From NCBI RefSeq assembly GCF_018612875.1, contig NZ_JAGGRI010000020.1, forward strand, positions 248,001 to 312,000: 64,000 nt of DNA, read 5' to 3'. Source of the stretch: Lysobacter sp. ISL-50. GTDB lineage: Bacteria; Pseudomonadota; Gammaproteobacteria; Xanthomonadales; Xanthomonadaceae. Position numbers and translations under genes: made by a program. Under the pieces are notes generated by a model, which saw only the letters and a list, made by a program, of their open reading frames with translations, had not been told where the DNA came from and ran no database searches. Position 1 is the stretch's first letter. Each line of letters starts with the position of its first letter. Below are positions 52,519 to 61,147 of the stretch, in pieces.

Positions 52519-54906
52519 ATGGGAATCATCAGCAACGCCGGCAATGCCGCCAAAGGCGTCACCGACACCCTGACCGACAACGTCGTCGGCGACGCGATCG
52601 ATGCGGTCGCCGGAGGGCTGAGCGGCCAATCGGGCGGCGGCGCATCGGCGAGCGCGCATTACATCGCCGGCGAAGCGCTCGACCCGCGTCTGGCCAAGGC
52701 GGCCAGCATCGCCGCGCAGCCCGAACCGGTCGGCTCCGATCCGGGAACCCAGGCCAAGCCCGGTTCGCACGTGCCCTTCGATGCGCGCAAGCCGCTGCAG
52801 TTCGTGCACCTGAGCTTCGCCCACGACGATCATGCCGACCGCTTTCCCGGCGAGTCCGCCGCCCATGGCGTCGCCATGCGCGACGCGCTGATCCGCGAGG
52901 ACGTGCTGATCTATTCCTTCGCGCGCGCCGCGCAGCGCGTGCTGGAGCAGGCCAAGGCGAGCAAGGGCGCGGCCGGCGCGATGCTCGACACCGCAGGTTC
53001 CCTGCTCGGCGGCAAGGCGCAGGCGTCGAGCGGTCCGGAAGCGATCGACCCGGTGCTGGACGCGATCCGCGCCGCCGCCGATCCGGTCAACGTCGAAGCG
53101 CCCGGTTATCCCGAAGTGCATGCGGCTGGCGTAAAACTGGCCGAAGCCTGGGCGACGCTGCACGAAACCTGCAAGACCGCGCTGCAGCCCGCGGCCGGCG
53201 GCGGGCTCGGGCTGCCGTCGATTCCAGGCCTGAGCAGCCTTGCCGGCGGCTCCGGCATTCCCGAGGTCGTCGCGAAGATTCCCGAATGGCTGTTCAAGGT
53301 GCAGGACGCCTATCAGGCGATGTACCGCGCCTCGCGGCAGGCCTACGAGTGGGACATCATCAAGGCCTGTCACGACTATTCGATCCAGGCGATCGCGCAG
53401 GAGCGCAAGCCCGGCTTCGATATCTGGTTCCTGCTCGGCGAAAAACAGGGCGAACCGGTCGGCGCCGCCAGCGGCGTCGAACAGACGCTGGAAAACGCGC
53501 AACGCAGCCTGCGCGGCCTGCCGCTGATCGGCGGCAGCGCGCCGGTCGATGATGCGGCCGGCGGCCTGGGCGATGTGCAGAAAGCCATTCGCGAGGCGCG
53601 CGAAGGCGCGCGCGAACAGGCCGGCGACATCACCGGCTGGCTGGCCACCGCCGAATCCGAGCAGGCCAACCTGCCCGAAGGCAGCGCCGCCGCATTGAGC
53701 GCCGCGATCGCTGCCTTGAACGGCAAGCCGCAAGCGCAGCCGCCGCTGCCGGCGCTCGCTCCGCTGATGGCGCAGGCGCTCGGCGAAGCCTTGCTGGGCG
53801 CGGGCAAGCCGCTGCCGGGTTTCATGCAGACCGGCGTCGGCGTCATCGCCGACATCGCCATGGTGTTGCTGCCCAAGGTCTACAGCCATCTGCATGGGCG
53901 CCTGGGCCTGCCCGATCCGGCGCTGATCCTGGCCGCCACCCACGACGCGGTCGCGGGCAAGATCGTCGATCTGATCTGGGCGTGGATCTTCGGCAAGGGC
54001 TCCGCGCCCGGCGGCAACGACGGGGCGGACATGAAAAAACGCGGCACGGATCTGGTCGACGGCCTGAGCCACGGCAGCCTCGCCAGCGGCGGCCTGCCCG
54101 GCGTGTCGGCGCTGGAAAACAAGGCCGCCGACCTGGTTCGCGGCTTCATTCGCGACAACGGCCATTACATCGACGCGCTGATCGAATTCCTCGCCGAGGA
54201 TCTGCACAAGGAACTGGCCGCCGCGCAGGCCGATTGCGCGGGCAGGTCCTGCCTGACCATGGAAGCGTATCTCGGCCGCCTGCCGATGCTGGCCGCGCTG
54301 CTGATGCGCAACCTGACCTTCCCGGTGTTCAATCTGGTGCTGAAGATCTTCGGCATCGGCGATCAGGTCGCCGGCATGGTCTGGAATCCGGTCGACGAGA
54401 AGATCCGCCAGGCCGGGCAGATCGCGCGCAGCGTCAGGGACACCAAGAACGACGTCCGCGACGCCGGCAATGACATCGCCGCCGGCAGCCAGCGCGCGGA
54501 GGACGAGATCGGCCGTCAGCAGCGCGATATCACGGATAAAGCCGGGCAGCTCGCGAATCCGGACGCATCGGTCAGCAGCTTGAGCGATGTGCAGCGGCTG
54601 GCGGGCGACAAGGTCGGGCAAGGCAACGATCTGGCCGATGCCGTCGGCGGCGCTCCGGACGACATCATGAAAGCGGCCAAGGGCGAAGACGAGCCCGGCA
54701 CGACCCCGCCGCCCCCGGCGCCGACCGGCAGCGGTCCGATTTCCGCGTCGCGCGTTCGCGACGGCAAGGCCAAGCCGGTCGCTGCGGGCGAAATTCAACA
54801 GGCCGGGCGGGTAACGGTGGAGACGGAAGCCGAGGCTATCGCGGCGCGCAATCAACCGGCCGCCGCGCCGCCGGCTGCGGCGGCGGCGCCATCGCTGCCT
54901 TTCTGA
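52519..54906 (+). CDS. Large VgrG-linked protein of unknown function, candidate T6SS effector
   Basis: This 795-residue protein matches no family I recognise. It starts MGIISNAGNAAKGVTDTLTD; this glycine/alanine-rich N-terminus recalls the starts of PAAR- or VgrG-delivered proteins. Residues about 85-330 have FVHLSFAHDDHADRF and a helical region with WEDIIKAC-like aromatic text (YEWDIIKACHDYSIQAIAQE). Two hydrophobic stretches, near 435-455 (VGVIADIAMVLLPKVY) and 590-620 (LAALLMRNLTFPVFNLVLKI), could insert in a membrane. The final 180 residues are acidic, Ala/Pro-rich and probably disordered. It is third in the vgrG-LysM unit and has no obvious downstream immunity gene; the hairpin array begins right after it. 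A pore-forming effector is one possibility. Confidence 0.65.
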   Translation: MGIISNAGNAAKGVTDTLTDNVVGDAIDAVAGGLSGQSGGGASASAHYIAGEALDPRLAKAASIAAQPEPVGSDPGTQAKPGSHVPFDARKPLQFVHLSFAHDDHADRFPGESAAHGVAMRDALIREDVLIYSFARAAQRVLEQAKASKGAAGAMLDTAGSLLGGKAQASSGPEAIDPVLDAIRAAADPVNVEAPGYPEVHAAGVKLAEAWATLHETCKTALQPAAGGGLGLPSIPGLSSLAGGSGIPEVVAKIPEWLFKVQDAYQAMYRASRQAYEWDIIKACHDYSIQAIAQERKPGFDIWFLLGEKQGEPVGAASGVEQTLENAQRSLRGLPLIGGSAPVDDAAGGLGDVQKAIREAREGAREQAGDITGWLATAESEQANLPEGSAAALSAAIAALNGKPQAQPPLPALAPLMAQALGEALLGAGKPLPGFMQTGVGVIADIAMVLLPKVYSHLHGRLGLPDPALILAATHDAVAGKIVDLIWAWIFGKGSAPGGNDGADMKKRGTDLVDGLSHGSLASGGLPGVSALENKAADLVRGFIRDNGHYIDALIEFLAEDLHKELAAAQADCAGRSCLTMEAYLGRLPMLAALLMRNLTFPVFNLVLKIFGIGDQVAGMVWNPVDEKIRQAGQIARSVRDTKNDVRDAGNDIAAGSQRAEDEIGRQQRDITDKAGQLANPDASVSSLSDVQRLAGDKVGQGNDLADAVGGAPDDIMKAAKGEDEPGTTPPPPAPTGSGPISASRVRDGKAKPVAAGEIQQAGRVTVETEAEAIAARNQPAAAPPAAAAAPSLPF

Positions 54907-54936
54907 GGCTCGACCCACTGTTCCCCGTGTTCGTCG

Positions 54937-55850
54937 TTTCTCGCGAAAGTGGGAATCCAGAGACTTCAGCGCCATCTCTCCAGACCGTCATTCCTGCGGA
55001 TGCGGGAATCCAGAGCCTTCAGCGCCATCCTTCCAGTCCGTCATTCCCGCGAAGGCGGGAATCCAGAGCCTTCAGCGCCATCCTTCCAATCCGTCATTCC
55101 CGCGAAGGCGGGAATCCAGAGCCTTCAGCGCCATCCTCCCAGTCCGTCATTCCCGCGAAGGCGGGAATCCAGCGACTTCAAACGTTCTCGCACGAAAGGC
55201 CCTGGATTCCCGCGTTCGCGGGAATGACGGTAGGTGGGGATGCTGTCTCTGGCTAGATCAATAACGCGGTAGCCGAACGTCCGCAGACTTCAGGACGATC
55301 TCTCCAGTTCGTCATTCCCGCGAACGCGGGAATCCAAAGCCTTCAGCGCCATCCTCCCAATTCGTCATTCCCGCGAAGGCGGGAATCCAGAGCCTACAGC
55401 GCCATCCTTCCAGTCCGTCATTCCCGCGAAGGCGGGAATCCAGTGACTTCAAGCGTTCTCGCACGAAAGGCCCTGGATTCCCGCCTTCGCGGGAATGACG
55501 GTAGGTAGGGACGCTGTCTCAGGCTAGATCAATAACGCGGTAGCCGAACGTCCGCAGACTTCAGGACGATCTCTCCAGTTCGTCATTCCCGCGAACGCGG
55601 GAATCCAGAGCCTTCAGCGCCATCTCTCCAGACCGTCTTTCCCGCGAACGCGGGAATCCAGTGACTTCAAACGTTCTCGCACGAAAGGCCCTGGATTCCC
55701 GCGTTCGCGGGAATGACGGTAGGTGGAGGCGCAGTCTCTGGCTCGATCAGCATGGATTCCCGCGTTCGCGGGAATGACGGTAGGTGGGGACGCTGTCTCT
55801 GGCTCGATCAGCCTGAATTCCCACGTCTGCGGGCATGGTGACATGTGAGG
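54937..55850. repeat. Array of about 15 ATTCCC-N8-GGGAAT hairpins (dRS3-like)
   Basis: The gap 54907-55921 has no gene. It holds about fifteen copies of a 20-bp hairpin of the form ATTCCCGC-GAAG-GCGGGAAT, for example 55043-55062, 55096-55115 and 55149-55168 at a 53-bp period. They are joined by spacers CCAGAGCCTTCAGCGCCATC. Some copies are inverted (TTCCCGCGTTCGCGGGAA, near 55207, 55479, 55696, 55755). A larger unit of 271 bp recurs: GGCTAGATCAATAACGCGG is at 55251 and 55522. The motif equals the dRS3 consensus of Neisseria, and similar elements are scattered in Xanthomonadaceae. ORFs across it are artefacts of the repeat. It separates the effector gene from the convergent PAAR gene. Confidence 0.9.
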
Positions 55851-55921
55851 GCGCCGCCTCTGATTCGATCAACAACGCGACGGTAGGTGGAGGCGCCGTC
55901 TCTAGCCCGATCAACAACCCG

Positions 55922-56230
55922 CTAGCCGATCATCACCGTCGGAAAACCTTGCACGATCTTGCCCCCGTGCGCGGTCGCATCGCCGATACGCGCCGCCGGC
56001 ATGCCGCCGATCATGACGGTGGCCGAGCCTTGCGCGATCACATCGGGCGGGCCGACGCACAGCGCCATGTCGCCGATCCGGGCCGCCGGTTGTCCGCCGA
56101 CCAGGACGGTCGGGCAGCAGGCCGGCAGGATCGGGCCGCCGACGTGCGGCACCGGCGGCGTTCCCGGCGTCACCATCGGGCAAACATGCATGTCGCCGAG
56201 TCGGGCAGCGGGAGGCATAAGCGATTCCAT
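55922..56230 (-). CDS. PAAR-domain spike-tip protein
   Basis: This 102-residue protein consists almost entirely of a PAAR/DUF4150-like fold: MPPAARLGDMHVCPMVTPGT, HVGGPILPACCPTVLVGGQP, AARIGDMALCVGPPDVIAQG and MPAARIGDATAHGG. It sharpens the VgrG tip and can carry cargo. Starts at 56230 and 56218 are both possible; the latter gives the usual MPPAARLGD opening. There is no effector extension. It is encoded opposite to vgrG and beyond the hairpin array, so it is expressed separately. No second gene follows on its strand before the array. Confidence 0.9.
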   Translation of the reverse strand: MESLMPPAARLGDMHVCPMVTPGTPPVPHVGGPILPACCPTVLVGGQPAARIGDMALCVGPPDVIAQGSATVMIGGMPAARIGDATAHGGKIVQGFPTVMIG

Positions 56231-56683
56231 CCGTGTCGTGGAGTGAACACCCGCTGCGTGCGCACCGGTTCATGCCCCGATTCTCGGCCCGCGCCGACGG
56301 CTTGGCGATATGCATTTCGCTATAGCCATCCGGCTGAATGCGCCGCGCGCCGGGCAAGGTCGAGCGAACGCGGGTTTCCCGCCGCGGCGCATGCCGGATA
56401 TCGATCTTCCGGCGCTGTCCGCACCGCGCCATGCGCCGCAAACGATCATTTCCTGCCTGCGCCGGGCCGCTCCATCCGCGAACACAGCGGGCGGCGCAAC
56501 GATGCGGATACGCAACTCGCTCTAGCACGCACGAGGTATCGAAGCATCGCCGCCATTCGCGTCCAATAACGGCAACGACGGCGCGGGGTGCGCCGCCGCG
56601 ACGAACGCGATCGCCAGGAGGTCCGCAATGCAGTTCCTCCCCTCTTCCACGAACAAAAGCCGCGCAGGGATGCCGCGCACCGC
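56231..56683. other. Gap with no recognisable gene
   Basis: This 450-bp region upstream of the PAAR gene and the kinase-like gene shows overlapping frames on both strands, but none with a recognisable product or a good ribosome site. It presumably contains the divergent promoters of these genes. The reading frame of the kinase-like gene extends back to 56588, so its true start could lie inside this gap. Confidence 0.5.
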
Positions 56684-57928
56684 ATGCCGGCGCATCGGCG
56701 GCTGACCCTGTGGCTGCGATGGCGGCGATCCCCGCGTGCCAGGGCCTGGGCACTGGCGGGCGCGCTGGCCCTGGTCGTGTGCGCGGTCAGCGTGATCCGC
56801 GTGGCGATGCTCGACACGACGCCCGGCGACGGCCAGAGCCCTCGCCTGTCGCAGGCGCAGGCCGCCTCGCCGGACGCCATCGAGGGCGCGCCGCGGCTTG
56901 CGCACGCCGACGGCGCGGACACCGGTGAAGCGCGCATTTGGCGGCAAGGCGCGCAGGCGATCGTGGTGCTGCTGTTGCTGTTCGGTGGCTACGATGCCTC
57001 GCACCGGCTCCGGCCTGCGCGCGACCCGTCGGCGCCCGCGCAATCGCCGTCCATGGCGGACACGATGCCCTCCGCCGACATGCTGGCCATCGCCGGCGAT
57101 CGAATGCGGCAATCCCTGCACGCGGCCAGCCTGTTTGCGGGAAGCCTCAACCAGGGCGCGCTGCCGGCGCAGCGCGACGCCCTGCACGGCCTGGAAGCCT
57201 GCGTCCGCGATCTGGCCCACATGATCGAGGAAGTCGAACAGATCTCGCGGCTGCTGCGCCACGAAGTGCCGGTGCGGACGATGGATCTGCCGGTGGCGGA
57301 GCTGTTCGACCGCTTGCGCGGCATGGTCGTGCGCGACGCGCGCGACGCCGGCGTCGAGGTGCATTGGCACAGCGGCGATCTGTGCCTGCGCGGCGATGCC
57401 CTGCTCGCCGAGCGGCTGGTGCATGTCCTGGTCGGCAGCGCCATCCATCGCGCGCGCCATCGGGTGCTGGTCGCGGCGCGATCCGTCGCCGGACGCGTGG
57501 CGCTGCAGATCCGCGACGACGGCGACCGGCTCGATATCGCCGCCGATGCGCCGATCCTCGACGCGCTGTCGCGCCACGCGCAAGCCATCGACGAACGCGA
57601 TACCGCGCTGGGCCTGGCCGTCGGCGCGCGGATCGCGGAACTGCTCGAAGTCGGCGTCGGCCTTCGCCGCGGACCGCGCAGGGGCAACACCATCGCCATC
57701 GATTTTCCGCGCGCGAGCCCCGCGTCGCCGCCGCCCGACGACGCCACGCTGCTCACGCTCGCCCTGCTGGAATCGGAGGCGCGGCGCGGGCAGATACCGC
57801 CCTCGCGCCTGGGCACGGCGTCCGACACCGGTCACGGGGGCGGTGCGCATTCGGGAACGAGGAACGTCGAGCCCGCCCCGATGCGTACCGCTCCCACCTC
57901 GCAAACCGACATCGATCGAATTCGCTGA
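56684..57928 (+). CDS. Degenerate histidine-kinase-like membrane protein
   Basis: This protein has 414 residues from ATG 56684; an in-frame start at 56588 would add 32. Two transmembrane helices lie at about 24-43 and 91-104. The region DRMRQSLHAASLFAGSL aligns with SHDLRQPLYALTLFSSAL of the kinase at 23348-25255, but the phosphoacceptor His is replaced by Asp (about 139). The N-box reads VHVLVGSA without the Asn, G1 is DDGDRLDI, and a G2-like ALGLAVGARIAELL remains. It therefore looks like a pseudokinase that kept the fold and lost catalysis. No response regulator adjoins it; an OmpA-type gene follows. Regulatory scaffold or signal-binding role inferred. Confidence 0.6.
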   Translation: MPAHRRLTLWLRWRRSPRARAWALAGALALVVCAVSVIRVAMLDTTPGDGQSPRLSQAQAASPDAIEGAPRLAHADGADTGEARIWRQGAQAIVVLLLLFGGYDASHRLRPARDPSAPAQSPSMADTMPSADMLAIAGDRMRQSLHAASLFAGSLNQGALPAQRDALHGLEACVRDLAHMIEEVEQISRLLRHEVPVRTMDLPVAELFDRLRGMVVRDARDAGVEVHWHSGDLCLRGDALLAERLVHVLVGSAIHRARHRVLVAARSVAGRVALQIRDDGDRLDIAADAPILDALSRHAQAIDERDTALGLAVGARIAELLEVGVGLRRGPRRGNTIAIDFPRASPASPPPDDATLLTLALLESEARRGQIPPSRLGTASDTGHGGGAHSGTRNVEPAPMRTAPTSQTDIDRIR

Positions 57929-58054
57929 AACGGCGTCGCGGCCGCGCCACAGGGAATAGGCCGAACGGGATATCGAATTGTGCGCCGGCGATATCCACAC
58001 TCCTCGCGTAAGGCCGCACCCGCCATTGGGACGGCGTCGACACCGGAGAAAGTC

Positions 58055-58615
58055 ATGAATCGAAAACTCGTATTCGCACGCATCGCCCTGGCATCGGCGC
58101 TGTCGCTGGGCACGGCATTCGCCGTGGCGCAGACCCACTACGGCGACAAACCGCCGGCGGTGGACGACATCATCAAGAACCTGGGCAGCGGCAAGGACAC
58201 CACGCCCACCAGCGGCACGCGCGCCTTGCGCCCCGGCGCGGCGGTCACCGCGACCGCGACGACGACCGCGCCGAAAACCGCGTCGATCTCGATGCAGATC
58301 CAGTTCGATTTCAACTCCGACGCGGTGTCGGCCAGTTCGCAGACGACGATGGCGAACCTGGCGCAGGCGATGCAATCGCCGGAACTCGCTTCGCGCCACT
58401 TCCTGATCGTCGGGCATACCGACGGCAAGGGTTCGGCGCAGTACAACCAGCGCCTGTCCGAGCGACGCGCGGCTTCGGTCAAGCGTTCGCTGATCCGCGA
58501 CGGCGTGCCGGCGGACCGGCTCGAAACCGCCGGCCGCGGCAAGAGTCAGCTGCTCAACGGCGACGATCCCTACGCCGCGGAAAACCGCCGCGTGGAAGTA
58601 CAGGCCAGCGGCTGA
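58055..58615 (+). CDS. OmpA-family peptidoglycan-binding protein
   Basis: This 186-residue protein starts at ATG 58055 (CCGGAGAAAGTC upstream) and has a signal peptide ending FAVAQ. After a Thr/Ala-rich linker, residues 80-186 form an OmpA C-terminal domain: IQFDFNSDAVSASSQ, VGHTDGKGSAQYNQRLSERR, ASVKRSLIRDGVPADRL and NRRVEVQ. It lacks a barrel and lipobox, so it is likely a soluble periplasmic protein that binds peptidoglycan diaminopimelate. It is followed 22 bp later by an MltA-type gene on the same strand, suggesting a cell-wall unit. Confidence 0.9.
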   Translation: MNRKLVFARIALASALSLGTAFAVAQTHYGDKPPAVDDIIKNLGSGKDTTPTSGTRALRPGAAVTATATTTAPKTASISMQIQFDFNSDAVSASSQTTMANLAQAMQSPELASRHFLIVGHTDGKGSAQYNQRLSERRAASVKRSLIRDGVPADRLETAGRGKSQLLNGDDPYAAENRRVEVQASG

Positions 58616-58637
58616 TCCAGACCCGGGATACCTGCTC

Positions 58638-60323
58638 ATGGACCGCTCCCCTTCCCTTCGCGTTTTCGTTCGCCGTGCCGGCGCATCCGCCGCGCTGGCC
58701 GCTGCGTTGCTGGCCGCGCAGGCGGGCGTTTGCGTCATGGCCCAGGAGGCCGCGCCCGAGGCCGTCCTGGGCCAGCCCTTCGCCACCCGCCACGCGGCGT
58801 TCGAGCCCGTGCGTTTCGCGGACGTGCCGGGCTGGGACAACGACGCCCTGCACGAAAGCGCGAACGGCATGCGCGAGAGCTGTGATGCGTTGCGGCGCAA
58901 GCAAGGATGGAGCACGGTCTGCGCGGCGTTCGACCGCGTGGACACCGGCAGCGACGCGGCATTGCGCGCGTTCTTCGAAAGCAACTTCCACGTCTACCGG
59001 ATGATGTCGCCGGCGCGCCAGCCCGACGGCCTCATCACCGGCTATTTCGAACCCTTGCTGGAAGGCCGGCGCAGTCGCGACGAGACGTTCCGCTTCCCGG
59101 TGTACGGCATGCCGCAAGACCTGTTGCTGCTGGACGCCGCCACGCGCGCCGGCGGCGCCAGGCAATGGCTGCGCAAGCAAGGACAACGGCTGGTGCCGGC
59201 CTCGCCCGGCAGCGCCGGCGCGCGCGAGTACACGCTGGCGCTGGACGATTTCTCGGTCGGCATCCGCGACAAACGCATGCGCGTGCGCATCGACGGCGAC
59301 CGGATCAAACCGTACTGGTCGCGCCAGGACATCGAGCTGCGCTCGCTGCAGGCGCCGGTATTGGCCTGGGTGGCCGCGGCCGACCGCCTGTACTCGATGC
59401 AGATCCAGGGCTCGGGCAAGATCCGGGTCGAGGACGGCACCCTGATCCGCGTCTCGTATGCCGAACAGAACGGCCATCCGTTCCTGCCCAACATCACCCG
59501 CGGCATCGACGCCTCCACCGTCCTGACCGCGATCAAGATTCGCGGACTCAACGTCGGCGGCAGCGCCGGTGGATCGCGCGCCGATCCCGCCGTATCGGCT
59601 CCGGTCAACGACGAAGTCGCGCGCCTGATCGCGTTGTTCCAGGGCAACGGCAAACCGGGCGCCGCATCCGCCGCGCGGCCGCCGCCGAACCAAGGCTCCG
59701 CGGTGCGCGTCAAACCCAAAGCCATCAGCAACAGCGCCGATGTCGCCGCGCTGATCGCCGCGCTCAAAGGCGGCGGAACCGCCGCGCCCCGCGCGAATCC
59801 GCCCAGCGTCGCCTCCGCGTCGGCCAAGCCGGCGAGCGCGCGCCCCACGCTGCCGGTGTCCGCGATCGGCGCGCCCGCGTTGACCAACATTCCAGACCCG
59901 AGCTACGTCTTCTTCCGCAGCAGCGGCGACGGCCCGGAAGGCCCCATCGGCGCGCTCGGCGTGCCATTGACGGCCGGACGTTCGCTAGCGGTGGACCCGC
60001 GCTCCACGCCGCTGGGGTCACCGGTCTTTATTTCGACCAAGGAACCGGCCGGCAGCGGTCCGCTGCGGCGGCTGATGTTCGCGCAGGACACCGGCGGCGC
60101 GATCCGCGGCAGCGTGCGCGGCGACCTGTTCTGGGGCTTCGGCGACAGCGCCGGGCGGCTCGCGTTGGCGACCAACGAAGTGGCGCAGATGTGGTTGCTG
60201 CTGCCGAAGAGCCAGGTCGTCAGCGCGGCGCAGAACGCCGGCCCCACCCTGCGATCGCTGCGCAATTCAGCGCAACTGCCCGATTGCGTGATCGACGATC
60301 CGGATTTGTGCGTCGAGGATTGA
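58638..60323 (+). CDS. mltA: Membrane-bound lytic transglycosylase A (MltA)-like
   Basis: This 561-residue murein hydrolase is longer than typical MltA (about 365-400 residues). A signal peptide ends VCVMAQ, without a clear lipobox. The MltA domain shows DGLITGYFEPLLEGRRSRD, FPVYGMPQDLL, the MQIQGSGKIRVEDGTLIRVS block and GHPFLPNI. An Ala/Pro/Ser-rich insertion of about 130 residues (about 300-430) splits the usual sequence. The C-terminal 3D domain then follows with RSLAVDPRSTPLGSPVFI and the catalytic Asp region FAQDTGGAIRG with RGDLFWGFGD. It cleaves glycan strands to 1,6-anhydromuropeptides in the periplasm. An OmpA-type gene lies 22 bp upstream. Confidence 0.88.
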   Translation: MDRSPSLRVFVRRAGASAALAAALLAAQAGVCVMAQEAAPEAVLGQPFATRHAAFEPVRFADVPGWDNDALHESANGMRESCDALRRKQGWSTVCAAFDRVDTGSDAALRAFFESNFHVYRMMSPARQPDGLITGYFEPLLEGRRSRDETFRFPVYGMPQDLLLLDAATRAGGARQWLRKQGQRLVPASPGSAGAREYTLALDDFSVGIRDKRMRVRIDGDRIKPYWSRQDIELRSLQAPVLAWVAAADRLYSMQIQGSGKIRVEDGTLIRVSYAEQNGHPFLPNITRGIDASTVLTAIKIRGLNVGGSAGGSRADPAVSAPVNDEVARLIALFQGNGKPGAASAARPPPNQGSAVRVKPKAISNSADVAALIAALKGGGTAAPRANPPSVASASAKPASARPTLPVSAIGAPALTNIPDPSYVFFRSSGDGPEGPIGALGVPLTAGRSLAVDPRSTPLGSPVFISTKEPAGSGPLRRLMFAQDTGGAIRGSVRGDLFWGFGDSAGRLALATNEVAQMWLLLPKSQVVSAAQNAGPTLRSLRNSAQLPDCVIDDPDLCVED

Positions 60324-60338
60324 GCCGCGGCCGGGCGC

Positions 60339-60360
60339 GTCGTCCGGGTACGCGGACGAC
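60339..60360. terminator. Hairpin between mltA and the methyltransferase gene
   Basis: GTCGTCCG (60339-60346) pairs with CGGACGAC (60353-60360) around a 6-base loop and is followed by TATTTA on the plus strand. It lies between convergent genes ending at 60323 and 60386 and suits termination of the mltA transcript. Confidence 0.6.
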
Positions 60361-60385
60361 TATTTATCGGGCATCGCCGGATCAG

Positions 60386-61147
60386 TCATTCGCGATGCGC
60401 GGTGACGATCCAGGCGCGCGAGTCGAACCATACGCCGTCGGCCGCCTGGTGCCGGGCCAGCAGATCGCGCAGACGATCCACCGCATGCGCGCGCGGGCCA
60501 CTGTCGAGGCCTGCGATCCGCTCTCGCACCGTAGAGAATTCGGACACGAATTCGAACGCCGCATCGACATCGCGCCCGTAGAAGACCGGCGCCCGCACCT
60601 CCTCGAACCTCGGCGCGAGGAAGCCGGCGGAATCGAGAATGCGTTCTGCGACGTCCGTTGCGCCCAGCGAGAAGGCTTGCGGCTCGGCCGAGGCGCTCGC
60701 TTCGTCGGATGCGAGGGCGCGTTCGATGGACGTGGCCCATTCGTTGCGATCGCGCGACTGCCAAACCATCATCACCAGCCGCCCCTGCGCACGCAGCGCG
60801 CTTCGTAGTTGGGCGAAAGCCGCCACCGGCCGGCTGAAGAACATCGTGCCGAAGCGGCTGATCGCCACATCGAAACGCTCGCGCGGCAGTTCCTGTTCTT
60901 CCGCGTTCGCGCAAACGTATTCGACGTTGCCGATATGCGCCGCCGAGGTGAGCGCCCTTGCGCGTTCGATCATCTCCGCGGACCGATCGATCCCGAGCAC
61001 CGTTCCCGCCGTCGCCAGTCGCGCCGCATCGCGCGTGGTCTGCCCGGTCCCGCAGCCGACATCCACAACCCGATCCGAGGCGCGAATCGCGTACGCGATC
61101 CGCAGGACATCGTTGTGATGCCGCAACTCCAGGTCGTAATCGATCAT
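60386..61147 (-). CDS. Class I SAM-dependent methyltransferase
   Basis: This 253-residue cytoplasmic enzyme starts at the ATG giving MIDYDLELRHHNDVLRIAYA. Motif I is VVDVGCGTGQTTRDAARL, motif II ends LGIDRSAEMIERAR, and the acidic loop is YVCANAEEQELPRERFDVAI. It is a UbiE/Methyltransf_25-like small-molecule methylase with an unknown acceptor. Its start overlaps the stop of the CysG-like gene (ATGA), so it is translated from the same message, which hints at tetrapyrrole chemistry. The coupling may also simply reflect compaction. Confidence 0.85.
   Translation of the reverse strand: MIDYDLELRHHNDVLRIAYAIRASDRVVDVGCGTGQTTRDAARLATAGTVLGIDRSAEMIERARALTSAAHIGNVEYVCANAEEQELPRERFDVAISRFGTMFFSRPVAAFAQLRSALRAQGRLVMMVWQSRDRNEWATSIERALASDEASASAEPQAFSLGATDVAERILDSAGFLAPRFEEVRAPVFYGRDVDAAFEFVSEFSTVRERIAGLDSGPRAHAVDRLRDLLARHQAADGVWFDSRAWIVTAHRE

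Noticed and set aside
54927-55256. Small open frames across the hairpin array
   Set aside because: The peptides are just the translated repeat (FPRRRESRAFSAI-like) and have no coding signal.
54937-55850. CRISPR array
   Set aside because: The spacers between hairpins are themselves repeated, copies are inverted in places, and there are no cas genes.
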